DNA from: Acetobacteraceae bacterium
GTDB lineage: Bacteria > Pseudomonadota > Alphaproteobacteria > Acetobacterales > Acetobacteraceae
Reading direction: 5' to 3'
NCBI GenBank assembly: GCA_024280945.1
Contig: JAMXLO010000125.1
Location: 1 to 56,755 of the forward strand
Length of the DNA: 56,755 bases
Within the stretch, counting starts at the first letter, position 1. Each line of letters begins with the position of its first letter. The position numbers and the translations under genes are program-made. Below, in pieces: positions 25,222 through 34,975 of the stretch. The notes under the pieces were generated by a model, which saw nothing but the letters and a program-made list of their open reading frames with translations, ran no database searches and was not told the origin of the DNA.

Positions 25222-26532
25222 GTGAGCGTTAAGCCTTTCATCGAACGGGCGTCATGGACACTTGTCGACCAGAGCGTGGTGAGCTCCGGCAATTTCGCGC
25301 TGAACGTGTTGCTCGCGCGCTCTCTCGGCCAGGAAGAGTATGGCACATTCGCACTTTTTCTCGGCGCGATCTTCATCTTCCGAGCAATTGATTACTCACT
25401 CATCTCTTATCCGTTATCACTCCGCCTGTGTGTTGCACGCAATGAAGAACGCGCCGAACTTCTCGGGAATACGAGTTTGCTGGCCATAATATTGAGCTCC
25501 GTCTTCGTCGTGGCTATTGCCCTAGGAACGATATTGTTGGGAGCTTCCGACATCCTAATGCCTGCGTGCCTTTGTTTTTGCTGCTGGCAGGCTCAGGAAA
25601 CTTCACGACGATGCCTCCTCGCCGAGTTTCGCTATCGCGAGGCGGTGGCCGGCGACGGTATTGCTTTCATCGGCCAAGCGCTGCTGACTGCTGCGCTGGC
25701 AGCAACCAATTTAGTTACGATTGAATCTGCGCTTTATGCTATGTCAGTGACATTCGCCGCCGGTGCCTTGATGCACATATCGAGGCTGCGGTTTGCCTGG
25801 CCAGACCCCACCAAAGCGCTTCCATTGGCGATTGAATATTTTTCGGTCGGAAAGTGGTCTATCGTCAACTATGAGCTTGTACTCCTGCGCGGTCAGCTTC
25901 TTCCCTGGATGTTGGCCGCCACCGCTGGCGCTGCAGCGACCGCATCACTTCAGGCTGGCCTGAACATTGCGAATATGATGAACCCGATTATCTTCGGAAT
26001 AGGCAATGCCATACCGCAGGTCGCTGCCCATACGCACCGGACAAGGGGGGTCATCGGTGCGGCGCAAGCAGCCACTGCGTATGTCCTTTTCGGCTTGGGA
26101 CCGATCCTGGTTATCTGCATTGCCGGCGTACTGCTGCCAGGTCCAATTCTGCGAAGTGTATACGGGAATGCGTCGCCTTATCTCGCTGCTGCCAGCGGTT
26201 TGCAACTGCTCGTGGTCGCCGGCGTCCTGGACTACATAGCGGAAATGATCAGCAAGACCCTGCTTGGAGTGCAAGCGGGCAGGCTCGCCTCCGTGGTCAA
26301 TGTTGTGGCCTTCGGAGTGGCGGCAGTGCTCGCCTTCGCTCTCATCAGCAGTATGGGCGTGCTCGGCGCGTGCCTGTCTCTCCTGATCGCCAACCTGGTG
26401 CGCGCCATAGGAGGCGCGATTGCGATCGCCTGGCTGATAGGTGCTGAAAAGTCGCACGAGCGAGCCGGGTCCATGGTGCTCGGCAGTTCAGCTGCGGCGG
26501 ACGACGCCCTGGGAACGCCTGCGGAACGGTAA
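25222..26532 (+). CDS. Polysaccharide flippase, Wzx-like (MOP superfamily)
   Basis: 436 aa from a GTG at 25222, with GGGAGC about 8 bases upstream. Many hydrophobic segments, estimated 11-12 helices, spread along the length: TFALFLGAIFIFRAIDY, NTSLLAIILSSVFVVAIALG and GPILVICIAGVLLPG. The N-terminus has the family pattern SWTLVDQSVVSSGNFALNVLLARSLGQEEYGTF. Such proteins flip undecaprenyl-linked repeat units across the inner membrane. The next gene follows after 5 bases and encodes the probable polymerase, the classic wzx-wzy pairing. Confidence 0.88.
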   Translation: MSVKPFIERASWTLVDQSVVSSGNFALNVLLARSLGQEEYGTFALFLGAIFIFRAIDYSLISYPLSLRLCVARNEERAELLGNTSLLAIILSSVFVVAIALGTILLGASDILMPACLCFCCWQAQETSRRCLLAEFRYREAVAGDGIAFIGQALLTAALAATNLVTIESALYAMSVTFAAGALMHISRLRFAWPDPTKALPLAIEYFSVGKWSIVNYELVLLRGQLLPWMLAATAGAAATASLQAGLNIANMMNPIIFGIGNAIPQVAAHTHRTRGVIGAAQAATAYVLFGLGPILVICIAGVLLPGPILRSVYGNASPYLAAASGLQLLVVAGVLDYIAEMISKTLLGVQAGRLASVVNVVAFGVAAVLAFALISSMGVLGACLSLLIANLVRAIGGAIAIAWLIGAEKSHERAGSMVLGSSAAADDALGTPAER

Positions 26533-26537
26533 GACAA

Positions 26538-27917
26538 TTGCAACGCCACCGGACAGACCAGGGATATGCATACATCGCCGCAACCCCATCTCGCGGCACG
26601 CTCACACAGGGCGATCGATATATCGCTTTCCTAGCGATGGTATTGCTCGGATATGCCTTGATGGGAAAAGGCTTCGCCTATCTCGGCTTCCCGCCGTTAT
26701 ACGCAGGCGAGATCGCCTTCCTGATAGGTATCATCGTGGCGGTCAGGACCGGTGCCTTCATCGGCACACTGGCGACACTGCCAGCCGTGTTACTTTTGGT
26801 GCTGATGGCGCTGGTTTTTGCGCGCACACTCCCATTCTTTGGCTTGTACGGGTTCGATGCTCTGCGCGATAGCGTGATCGTCATATACGGTGGCTTCGCC
26901 TTCATCGTCGCCGCTCTGTTGCTTGAGAATGCGAACCGCGTCAACACCCTGGTCCGCCATTACGGGATCATGCTGGCGACCTTGCCCGCCATATTCATGG
27001 GATTGTTGTTCACCAAGTACTGGGGAGAGTACATCCCGAGGCTGTTCGGTCCCGTACCAATCGTGGATGTAGGCCCGAGTCAGGTCGGAACGCACCTCGC
27101 CGGCATGATGGTGTTCGCTCTGATTGGTTACCGCAGCGTGTCGTTAGCTTGGATCTCAACCTGGCTTGCCACGTTTGCTCTCGTCGTGGTGACAAACCGC
27201 GGCGCGACATTGGCGGTCGTCCTGCCCGTCACACTCGCGATGCTTGTGCTGGGAAAGTTCCGTCTAATGCTGACTACCCTGTTGGCCGGCACCGCCATAC
27301 TCGCCGTCCTCTTCGCGCTAGAATCGACGTTTAGTGACTACGAAGCGGAGGATACCAGGAACTCGTTCGAACGTCCCCTCAGCGCCCATCAGATTTTCAA
27401 AAATATCGAGGGCATTATTGGCGATTCCGACCCTCGGGATGAAGGAAACAAGCAGTGGCGTCTCAACTGGTGGGACGTGATCATCAACGATACCATTCAC
27501 GGGCCCAACTTTTGGACCGGCAGGGGATTCGGATTGAACCTCGCCGACGCCGACGGGTTCGCTGGCACAGGAGATCCTCGCAATCCTCGTCCACCGACGC
27601 GCAGTCCACATAGTGCGCACATGACAGTGCTGGCACGAGTTGGGGTTCCAGGCCTAATACTGTGGGCCTTCGTCCTCCTGTCCTGGTTCGGCATGGTGAT
27701 GAAATCGCTTCTCACCGCACGCCTGCGCGGACACGAGCAATGGGTCGGTCTGTTCTTGTTCATCGGCTGCTATGCTGCGGCGGTCATTATCAATGCGTCG
27801 TTTGATGTCGTGCTCGAGGGTCCAATGCAAGGAATCTGGTTCTGGTGCCTATTTGGCTTCGGAGTCGGATCCGTCATGATCTATCGGGCTCAGACTTGCA
27901 ACGAATACCACTGGTAG
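26538..27917 (+). CDS. O-antigen ligase/polymerase family membrane protein, Wzy-like
   Basis: 459 aa if it starts at the TTG at 26538 just after the flippase stop; the next in-frame ATG is at 26637. About ten hydrophobic segments are visible. A large periplasmic loop (about residues 265-370, with NSFERPLSAHQIF, WRLNWWDVII, NFWTGRGFGLN and SAHMTVLARVGVPGLILW) carries the pattern of the O-antigen ligase/polymerase superfamily, including the H-x-x-x-x-x-x-x-G-x-x-G segment. Position directly after a flippase favours repeat-unit polymerisation (Wzy) over lipid-A ligation. Confidence 0.85.
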   Translation: MQRHRTDQGYAYIAATPSRGTLTQGDRYIAFLAMVLLGYALMGKGFAYLGFPPLYAGEIAFLIGIIVAVRTGAFIGTLATLPAVLLLVLMALVFARTLPFFGLYGFDALRDSVIVIYGGFAFIVAALLLENANRVNTLVRHYGIMLATLPAIFMGLLFTKYWGEYIPRLFGPVPIVDVGPSQVGTHLAGMMVFALIGYRSVSLAWISTWLATFALVVVTNRGATLAVVLPVTLAMLVLGKFRLMLTTLLAGTAILAVLFALESTFSDYEAEDTRNSFERPLSAHQIFKNIEGIIGDSDPRDEGNKQWRLNWWDVIINDTIHGPNFWTGRGFGLNLADADGFAGTGDPRNPRPPTRSPHSAHMTVLARVGVPGLILWAFVLLSWFGMVMKSLLTARLRGHEQWVGLFLFIGCYAAAVIINASFDVVLEGPMQGIWFWCLFGFGVGSVMIYRAQTCNEYHW

Positions 27918-27928
27918 GTGTGCGTGCT

Positions 27929-29425
27929 ATGAACGTCAGGTTTGCAGGTCCACCCTGGGCGGAGATCCGGTCGCTTGGCACACGTCTTTTCTTATATGCG
28001 CCGGCGCTATTAACTCTATTGATCGTCAGTTTCCCGGCGACCGCCGCAGGCGTGACCGAGGTCCCTTGCCCGCCTGGCGCAATCGACGTCGAACCGGGGG
28101 CTTCCATCCAGGCCGCAGTCGACGGCGCCGGCGACGGTGCAGTGTTCTGCCTCAAGAACGGAGTACATAGGACGCAGTCAGTTCGCCCACGATCGGGCCA
28201 GAGCTTTTACGGAGAGGGGCATTCGGTTCTGAACGGCAGCAAGTTGCTCACGAGCTTCAAGCGCGAAGGCCGGTTCTGGGTGGCCAGCGACCAGTCGCAG
28301 CGAGGCCGCAAGAATGGCGAGTGCAGGCCCACGACGCCAGCATGTAATCTACCCGAAGGCGTCTATATTGATGATCAACCGCTGAGCCACGTCCTGAGTA
28401 AAGACATTTTAGGGACAAATAGGTTCTATTTTGACTACGTCAACAAGAAGATCTATCTCGCCGATGATCCAAGAGATCATAAGGTTGAGGCGACAGTCGC
28501 CGCCTTTGCATTTGAAAGCACGGCACGCGACGTCCTTATCAGGAACATAACTGTCGAGAAATATGCCAGCGTCGCGCAGAAAGGAGCGATCCACGCGCGC
28601 GAAGGTAGCGGCTGGATCATTGAGAACTGCGAGGCGCGGCTGAACAGTGGCGCCGGAATTGACGTTGGCAGCGGAACGCGCCTGCGCAGCTGCGCAGTCC
28701 ACCACAACGGCCAGATTGGCATCGCCGGCAACGGCAACGACATAACGATCGAGGGCAACCACATATGGTCAAACAATATCTACGGTTTTGATTACACTTG
28801 GGAAGGGGGAGGCGCCAAGGTTGCCATGAGCGACGGAGTCACGTTTCGGGCGAATCACGTTCACGACAACAATGGCCTGGGACTTTGGTGTGATATCGAA
28901 TGCCGCAATGTCGTCTATGAGGATAACCTCGTAGAGAGAAACCAAGACGTTGGCATCTTCCACGAGATCTCATTCAAGGCCGTGATCCGCAACAACGTGG
29001 TCCGGTACAATGGCAGGGGGTACAGGGGCTGGTTCTGGCGCGCTGAAATTGGCGTTGCTGCCTCGCAGGACGTGGAGGTCCATAATAACACGCTGACCAT
29101 CGCCCCCGGCGGCTGCGGCATCGTACTGATCGACCAGGGGCGTCAGACCGAAAACGGCGGCAAATATAAAACGCGCAATAATACTGTTCGCCAAAACGAT
29201 TTAACGTTCGAGGGCGCAGCTTGCGCCGGTGGCGTTTCGAGCGTTAGTCCCGAGGACGAGAATTTCGCTATAATTGTTAACGGCAACAATAGTTTTGATA
29301 ACAATGTATATCGCGTTCCGCAGACTAGCGAGCCGGCCCGCTTCGTCTGGGGGCATGATGTGACAGACTGGGACGGGTTTCGACGACAGGGTTTGGAGCA
29401 AAGTGGTCGATTGATCGTCTTCTGA
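27929..29425 (+). CDS. Secreted right-handed parallel beta-helix protein (possible polysaccharide lyase or epimerase)
   Basis: 498 aa from the ATG at 27929. A signal peptide lies at about residues 20-41 (LFLYAPALLTLLIVSFPATAAG). The mature protein opens with a typical beta-helix cap (IDVEPGASIQAAVDGAGDGAVFCLKNG). Many short repeats then build beta-helix coils, for example VLIRNITVEKYAS, WIIENCEARLNSGAGIDVG, ITIEGNHIWSNNIYG and VVYEDNLVERNQDVGIF. Proteins of this shape in polysaccharide loci are often periplasmic lyases, hydrolases or C5-epimerases acting on the polymer; no catalytic set could be assigned. It follows the polymerase gene by 11 bases. Confidence 0.85.
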   Translation: MNVRFAGPPWAEIRSLGTRLFLYAPALLTLLIVSFPATAAGVTEVPCPPGAIDVEPGASIQAAVDGAGDGAVFCLKNGVHRTQSVRPRSGQSFYGEGHSVLNGSKLLTSFKREGRFWVASDQSQRGRKNGECRPTTPACNLPEGVYIDDQPLSHVLSKDILGTNRFYFDYVNKKIYLADDPRDHKVEATVAAFAFESTARDVLIRNITVEKYASVAQKGAIHAREGSGWIIENCEARLNSGAGIDVGSGTRLRSCAVHHNGQIGIAGNGNDITIEGNHIWSNNIYGFDYTWEGGGAKVAMSDGVTFRANHVHDNNGLGLWCDIECRNVVYEDNLVERNQDVGIFHEISFKAVIRNNVVRYNGRGYRGWFWRAEIGVAASQDVEVHNNTLTIAPGGCGIVLIDQGRQTENGGKYKTRNNTVRQNDLTFEGAACAGGVSSVSPEDENFAIIVNGNNSFDNNVYRVPQTSEPARFVWGHDVTDWDGFRRQGLEQSGRLIVF

Positions 29426-30122
29426 GATGCGTTGATATTATCTCCATGTCCGGCCCGATCAATCGGTGCGAAAGATTGCTGGTTTCTGCACGTCTCAGAG
29501 ACCAACGGGATCATCGGACCTTTCCGATATACCTTACTCAGCATGAACCGAAGGCCCAACGGTCACAAACGTTTGGAGTCCTGCCGAAGGCGGCAGCGGC
29601 GGGGCCAGGCGATAGCGGGCATCGCGGGCGGGTTGTGTCTCTCCAGGAGCTCCCCTCCGGCATAGGACCATCCGTTATCGGACTGTCCTTCGCATCAATC
29701 CGTGCCAGCTCGTTGCCGGGTTGGTTAACCGGCCAACCAGCGGCTCGCTAGCAATCTTCACCTCCTGCACTACCGCCCAGTCGTCCCTACGACGCAGACG
29801 CTCGGTTTTCCAGAGATGCGTCAATGCCCGCACAGTGCTCGACGGCCTCAACGCGACCTTTCGGAACTGCGAGAATGCGGCATCAGACATACCTTCTAGT
29901 TACTCCAAAATTGCACCCTTGGTCACCAATGGCCGTAGTGCGCCAGAAGCCGAACCCCACCATTCTCAACCACATAATGGGGGTCTGGTGGATACGCATG
30001 TAATTAAACATCCAGCAGCGCCGTGGAACCTAACAACAACTCGGTAGAGATTTACTCGTTGCGAGTTATTGCACGACCCAACCGAACAGTGAACGTCAAC
30101 AGTCAAGACTGGAAAGCTTCCC
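29426..30122 (+). other. Gene-poor stretch upstream of asnB
   Basis: 697 bases without a gene I can support. An open frame of 71 codons on the minus strand (29675-29890) has no recognised family. A 26-base segment at 29946-29971 closely matches 40435-40458 and may be the edge of a decayed insertion element. The last ~100 bases are AT-richer and probably carry the asnB promoter. Confidence 0.5.
29946..29971 (+). repeat. Dispersed repeat, copy 1
   Basis: GAAGCCGA followed by CCCACCATTCTCAACC. The copy at 40435-40458 differs by two bases of gap and one substitution. Both lie in gene-poor gaps of the island, which fits ends or fragments of a common element, but the element was not identified. 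Confidence 0.5.
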
Positions 30123-32126
30123 GTGTGCGGTATCGCAGGCTTCTTTAATCCCCGATGTCACCTCAGTCCCGAGTCGATGACCCGGCGCGTCATCGACATG
30201 ACAAACTGCCTGGTGCACCGCGGGCCAGACGACGAGGGTGTCTGGGTTGACCCCAGCGCAGGTGTCGCGCTCGGAAATCGAAGACTGGCGATTATCGACC
30301 TATCACTCGAGGGCCATCAGCCCATGCACTCCCCATCGGGTCGATACGTGATCGCGTATAACGGAGAGATTTACAACTTCGCAGCAATCGCTCGCACGCT
30401 GGAGTCGGAAGGACTGGCGCCATGCTGGCGTGGTCGCTCAGACACCGAGGTGATCCTTGCGGCCATCGAAGCCTGGGGCCTCGACAAGGCCCTCGAGTCG
30501 TTCAATGGTATGTTCGCATTTGCGCTCTGGGATGCCCGCGAACGAACGCTGTCTCTGGTGCGAGATCGGCTTGGCGTAAAGCCTCTCTACTACGGTCATC
30601 TCAATGGTGCGCTTGTATTTGGCTCCGAATTGAAGGCGGTCGCGGCCTATGCAAATGCCGCACTAACGATCAACCGCGACTGGTTGGATCGGCAACTGCG
30701 CTCAATACACCGAGGGTCTGAGGATACGATTTACCGCGAAATTCGTAGCATGCGCCCAGGGACTCATTTGACGTTCGATCGGACACAGATGGCGCATGAA
30801 TGCGTGTATTGGTCGGCGACTGAGAAAGCCGAGTCCGGACTTCGCGGCCGCTTCGCGGGAAGCGAGACCGAGGCTATCGAGAGGTTGGACAGCTTGTTGA
30901 GCGACGCGGTCCGTTTGCGCGCGATCAGCGACGTTCCGCTGGGGGTGCTGTTATCAGGCGGCATCGACTCCTCCACGGTGCTCGCGCTTCTTCAACGGCA
31001 GAGCTCAAGGAAGATCAGAAGTTTCTCCATTGGCTTCCCTGATACTGGCCTCGACGAAGCGCCTGCCGCGCGAAAGATCGCCGATCACATCGGCTCAGAT
31101 CACACCGAGCTCTATATGGAGCCCGGTGACATCATCCGACTGATCCCTTCACTCGCCGGGTTGACCGACCAACCGCAATCAGATCCGTCCTATGTGTCCA
31201 ATTACGTCGCCTACCGGCTTGCTGGACAGAGCGTGACCGTCGCACTGTGCGGCGATGGAGGAGACGAGCTATTTGGCGGCTACCACCGCCATCGCTGGTT
31301 GCCAAGGGTGTGCCGATGGCTTGGTTGGTTGCCCGTCAGCATTCGTAAGCAAGCAGCGCGAGCGCTCACAGCAATTCCACCCGCGAGATTGGACAGGATA
31401 TTCGGCATCATGGAGCCGGTGCTGCCCGCTCGGTTGCAGGAGCGGACCCCTGGTGCCAAGCTCCATCGATTGGCGCGCTGGATGGCGTCCACCTCATATG
31501 AAGAGATGTACCGGATACTGTCGTCTCGGTGGGATGCTCATGACAGACTGATCGTCGATCACGATGCCGACCAACCGCCAACCGATTTTGCATTTGTCCG
31601 ACTGAATGGGGAATTCGATATTCTCGAGCGGATGCTTGCTCATGAGCTCGTTACGACCTTTGTAGACACGCAGCTGAACAAGGTTGATCGGGCAAGCATG
31701 GCCGTGAGCGTGGAAGCACGAGTACCGTTCCTGGACTATCGTTTGGTCGAGTTCGCTTTCACTCTACCGCCTGACCTTAAGGCCCGCGGCGAGACAGGGA
31801 AGTACATCCTCCGCCGGGTCCTCCACCGATACGTGCCGGAAACCTTGTATCGGCGCCCCAAGATGGGTTTTCATCTGCCGTTGAGCACGTGGCTCCGAGG
31901 GCCCCTTCGTGAGTGGGCAGAGGAGCTATTAGACCCCAGCTGCATCCGCCAAGAGGGGTTTTTGGAACCGGCCCCCATCCGACTGAAGTGGCACGAACAT
32001 CTCAGCGGCCAACGAGATCGCGCTGACCACATCTGGCCGGTGCTTATGTTCAGGTCCTGGCTGAAGCAGCATGGTCCAGGCGTCTCTACCATGCCTGAAG
32101 ATCGGGGAGCTCTGGTTGTTCACTGA
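30123..32126 (+). CDS. asnB: Asparagine synthase-type (glutamine-hydrolysing) amidotransferase
   Basis: 667 aa from a GTG at 30123, which puts Cys2 at the N-terminus (MCGIAGFFNP) as needed for the class II glutaminase nucleophile; GGAAAG lies upstream. The glutaminase domain spans ~1-205 (HRGPDDEG, NRRLAIIDLS, YNGEIYNF, RSDTEV). The synthetase domain follows with the ATP-pyrophosphatase loop LSGGIDSS (278-284) and CGDGGDELFGGY. Family members make asparagine, but copies in polysaccharide loci often amidate uronic acids or other glycan carboxylates. With a UDP-sugar dehydrogenase elsewhere in the island, amidation of a uronic acid residue is a reasonable guess. Overlaps the GMC gene by 11 bases. 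Confidence 0.92.
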   Translation: MCGIAGFFNPRCHLSPESMTRRVIDMTNCLVHRGPDDEGVWVDPSAGVALGNRRLAIIDLSLEGHQPMHSPSGRYVIAYNGEIYNFAAIARTLESEGLAPCWRGRSDTEVILAAIEAWGLDKALESFNGMFAFALWDARERTLSLVRDRLGVKPLYYGHLNGALVFGSELKAVAAYANAALTINRDWLDRQLRSIHRGSEDTIYREIRSMRPGTHLTFDRTQMAHECVYWSATEKAESGLRGRFAGSETEAIERLDSLLSDAVRLRAISDVPLGVLLSGGIDSSTVLALLQRQSSRKIRSFSIGFPDTGLDEAPAARKIADHIGSDHTELYMEPGDIIRLIPSLAGLTDQPQSDPSYVSNYVAYRLAGQSVTVALCGDGGDELFGGYHRHRWLPRVCRWLGWLPVSIRKQAARALTAIPPARLDRIFGIMEPVLPARLQERTPGAKLHRLARWMASTSYEEMYRILSSRWDAHDRLIVDHDADQPPTDFAFVRLNGEFDILERMLAHELVTTFVDTQLNKVDRASMAVSVEARVPFLDYRLVEFAFTLPPDLKARGETGKYILRRVLHRYVPETLYRRPKMGFHLPLSTWLRGPLREWAEELLDPSCIRQEGFLEPAPIRLKWHEHLSGQRDRADHIWPVLMFRSWLKQHGPGVSTMPEDRGALVVH

Positions 32127-33744
32127 CGCCAGATACATTACCGCGGGCTCGATCCTGCAGGCCGACATCTGCATCGTTGGCGCAGGGATCGCCGGAATCT
32201 CAATTGCACGGGAGTTCTTTGATCGGTCCGAGAGTGTCGTACTCCTCGAGGGAGGTGGCCTTGAGTTCACGAAGTCTCTTCGTGACTTACCGACCGTACT
32301 GCGTCGACATATTTGGGGCGAGCAAGCACTGACCCGGGGCTGCAACGCTGGACAACCGTACTATCCGCTGCGGTTCACCCGAGTGCGCGCCTTCGGCGGT
32401 TCATCGCGGGTATGGCACCAACAGCGCGGTGTTCACGCCCGACCGCTTGACGATGTAGATTTCGAAGCACGGGACGGCTTGCCGGACCACGGTTGGCCCA
32501 TCGACAAGGTTAAGCTCGACCCCTACTACGAGCGAGCACAACTGGTCTGCGCTTTGGGTCCGTTCGTCTACGATGCCAAGCAGTGGGAATGCCGAGGCTA
32601 CGGGGCTCCGCTGCCGCTGGATCCCAAACTCATCACGTCTGTAGTTTTTCAGTTTGGCAGGCGCAGCAAATTCGATCGATACGAGGAGGAGTTCGCGCGA
32701 GCCGGGAATGTCAACCTCGTGCTCCATGCCACCGCCGTGCACCTCGCCGATAGGGATAACAGCGTGGTCCGGATAGATTGTGCGACTTTGTCCGGTAACC
32801 GATTCAGCGTTCGGGCGAGGACGTTCGTCCTCGCCGCTGGGGCAATAGAGAATGCTCGACTACTTCTGGTCTCGAAAGACAGCCAGCAGAATGGCATCGG
32901 CAATAGCCGCGACCAAGTGGGGCGGTCTTTCATGGAACACCCGGATGCCGCCGTTGGATACCTTATTCCGAGCCCGAAGGTCGATCGAAGTGCGTTTAGG
33001 CTATATCAGCACCAGCCCGCAGGGGAGCACGTAACGGTAGAAGCCATGTTTCGGTTAAGTGACCGCGTCTTAAGAAAGGAGCGACTGCTTAACTCCGTAC
33101 TGCGCTTGCGAGACACCTACCGCTCCGGCATGACAGCGGCAGTACAATCGTTTCAAATCGTCAGGAGGTCGGTCCACCATGGGGTTGCGACGCCCGGGTT
33201 GGCGAAGCATGCACTCCGGAGCGTCCTCGGCGCGCCACAGATCCTTCGGCACTACGCGACCTGGCGTGCCGGCCGCGCGCCGGACGTGTTCGGGATCGAC
33301 GTGATGGCCGAACAAGCACCGACACGGATTTCCCGCGTAATACTTGACCGGCGCCGCGATCGACTCGGCGTCCCGATGACGATACTCGACTGGCGGCTAA
33401 CAGATATGGACTGGGACTCGATCCGGCGAACCGTAAAGATTTTCGGCGAGGCAGTCCGAGCGGCGAACCTAGGCACTGTGATCTCCACGATCGAGACCGA
33501 AAAGCAGCCGGCCGTCTTCGGCAATTGGCACCAACTCGGTACGACACGGATGCACCACGACCCGGCACATGGGGTCGTCGACGAGAATTGCCGCGTACAC
33601 GGAATGACCAACCTGTACATCGCGGGAGGCTCAGTGTTCACTACCGGCGGCTATGCAAACCCGTCGCTGAGCATCGTTGCGCTCTCCCTTCGGCTTGCCG
33701 ATCATCTGAGGTCTTCACTGAGAACGGATGCTGTATCTCGATGA
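32116..33744 (+). CDS. GMC-family FAD-dependent oxidoreductase
   Basis: 542 aa from a TTG at 32116 with GGGGAG 6 bases upstream; an ATG at 32071 would overlap asnB by 56 bases and add 15 residues. The FAD Rossmann motif is ADICIVGAGIAGISI (GAGIAG at 22-27). Other GMC landmarks are RVRAFGGSSRVWHQ, a mid-protein LAAGAIENARLLL, and the C-terminal active site GNWHQLGTTRMHHDP (His472) with GGYANPSLSI (Asn515). The group oxidises alcohols, including sugar alcohols. It is sandwiched by overlaps between asnB and the cysteine-rich repeat gene, so the three are made together. Confidence 0.9.
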   Translation: MFTDARYITAGSILQADICIVGAGIAGISIAREFFDRSESVVLLEGGGLEFTKSLRDLPTVLRRHIWGEQALTRGCNAGQPYYPLRFTRVRAFGGSSRVWHQQRGVHARPLDDVDFEARDGLPDHGWPIDKVKLDPYYERAQLVCALGPFVYDAKQWECRGYGAPLPLDPKLITSVVFQFGRRSKFDRYEEEFARAGNVNLVLHATAVHLADRDNSVVRIDCATLSGNRFSVRARTFVLAAGAIENARLLLVSKDSQQNGIGNSRDQVGRSFMEHPDAAVGYLIPSPKVDRSAFRLYQHQPAGEHVTVEAMFRLSDRVLRKERLLNSVLRLRDTYRSGMTAAVQSFQIVRRSVHHGVATPGLAKHALRSVLGAPQILRHYATWRAGRAPDVFGIDVMAEQAPTRISRVILDRRRDRLGVPMTILDWRLTDMDWDSIRRTVKIFGEAVRAANLGTVISTIETEKQPAVFGNWHQLGTTRMHHDPAHGVVDENCRVHGMTNLYIAGGSVFTTGGYANPSLSIVALSLRLADHLRSSLRTDAVSR

Positions 33745-34868
33745 GACTGCGCGTGGACGACTGGGTGGAAGTTCGGGACAAAGAGGAAATTCTATCGACG
33801 CTTGACCCGAGCGGACGGCTTGATGGATTGCCGTTTATGCCATCGATGTTCAAGTATTGCGGGCAGCGCTTCCGCGTCTTCAAGAGTGCGCACAAGACTT
33901 GCGATACGGTTAGCGGCCGATACGTCGGGCGGCGCGTCGCAGATGCTGTCCATCTCAATCTTCGTTGCGATGGCCATGCCTATGGCGGTTGCCAGGCAGG
34001 CTGCCTGATTTTCTGGAAGACGGCATGGCTCAAGCCAGTGGACGGTCCGGCCGCAGTGCAATCTCTGTCTCGTGGCTCGCCGCCACGGCACAAGCTTACA
34101 CTCAAGCTGCCGCGTTGCGAGGAGGCAGATGTGGTGCAGGCAACCATGCGCTGCAGCACCCAAGGAACGACTATCTATTCCTGCCAGGCTACGGAGTTGC
34201 TCAAGTTCACGACGCCACTGCGCTGGTGGGACGCGCGGCAATATGTTGAATCCTGCAGGTCGGGAAACTCGACGCTCCTTGAGATCAGCCGCGGCCTGTT
34301 CTTCCTGTGCTACAGTCACGCCACACTGGCCGCCAGCGACCGCTGGGGCGGCTTGGCACGCTGGCTTTACAATAAGGTTCAGGCGCTCAGAGGCGGCATG
34401 CCGTTTCCATGCTTGAAGGGCAAGATCCCGATCGGCCAAGCGGCCCCCAGAAGCGATCTTAATCTCCAGCCGGGGGACCTCGTTCGGGTGAAGTCCTATG
34501 AGGACATCCTGGCTACACTGAATACCGACATGTCTAATCGGGGTCTCAAGGTTGATGCCGAGATCCTCCCGTTCTGCGGCAAGACTTTTCGCGTCGAAAC
34601 ATGCATTAAGCGCTTCGTGGATGAACGCACCGGCGAGCTCAAGCAGATGAAAACACCAGCTGTTGCTTTGGCGGGCGTCTACTGCAAGGGACTGTATAGC
34701 GGCCAGCGGATGTTTTGCCCGCGTGCCATTCATCTGTGGTGCCGCGAAGTATGGCTCGAACGTGTTCCCAGCCCGTGCCCGCAAGCGGCTCCAGGAGACC
34801 GGAAGAACGCCGGTGGCCCCAATGCGGCGGAATTGGCAGGCCCGGTTCGAGGCACTGCGCACTTCTGA
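33741..34868 (+). CDS. Cysteine-rich two-repeat protein of unknown function
   Basis: 375 aa. The start is fixed by an ATGA overlap with the GMC stop. Two homologous repeats are visible. Repeat A (~1-100): DDWVEVRDKEEILSTLD, GLPFMPSMFKYCGQRFRV, HKTCDTV, then CDGHAYGGCQAGCLIFWKTAWL. Repeat B (~245-350): GDLVRVKSYEDILATLN, ILPFCGKTFRV, VYCKGLYSGQRMFCPRAIHLWCREVWLERV. Each ends in W-L-x-x-V and carries spaced Cys that could bind metal or form disulfides. A linker holds LKGKIPIGQ. No signal peptide or membrane segment. I recall similar short proteins of unknown function in other bacteria. Possible electron-transfer or scaffold partner of the GMC enzyme; speculative. Confidence 0.8.
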   Translation: MRLRVDDWVEVRDKEEILSTLDPSGRLDGLPFMPSMFKYCGQRFRVFKSAHKTCDTVSGRYVGRRVADAVHLNLRCDGHAYGGCQAGCLIFWKTAWLKPVDGPAAVQSLSRGSPPRHKLTLKLPRCEEADVVQATMRCSTQGTTIYSCQATELLKFTTPLRWWDARQYVESCRSGNSTLLEISRGLFFLCYSHATLAASDRWGGLARWLYNKVQALRGGMPFPCLKGKIPIGQAAPRSDLNLQPGDLVRVKSYEDILATLNTDMSNRGLKVDAEILPFCGKTFRVETCIKRFVDERTGELKQMKTPAVALAGVYCKGLYSGQRMFCPRAIHLWCREVWLERVPSPCPQAAPGDRKNAGGPNAAELAGPVRGTAHF

Positions 34869-34975
34869 AGGTCCACCTCCTGCACCATGCCTACGGGCGG
34901 ACCTGATGTGCGGATGTCACCGCCTGCGCCGGCTCATGGAGATGATCGCAGAGTTTGAGACCGAACAGAGGAGGG

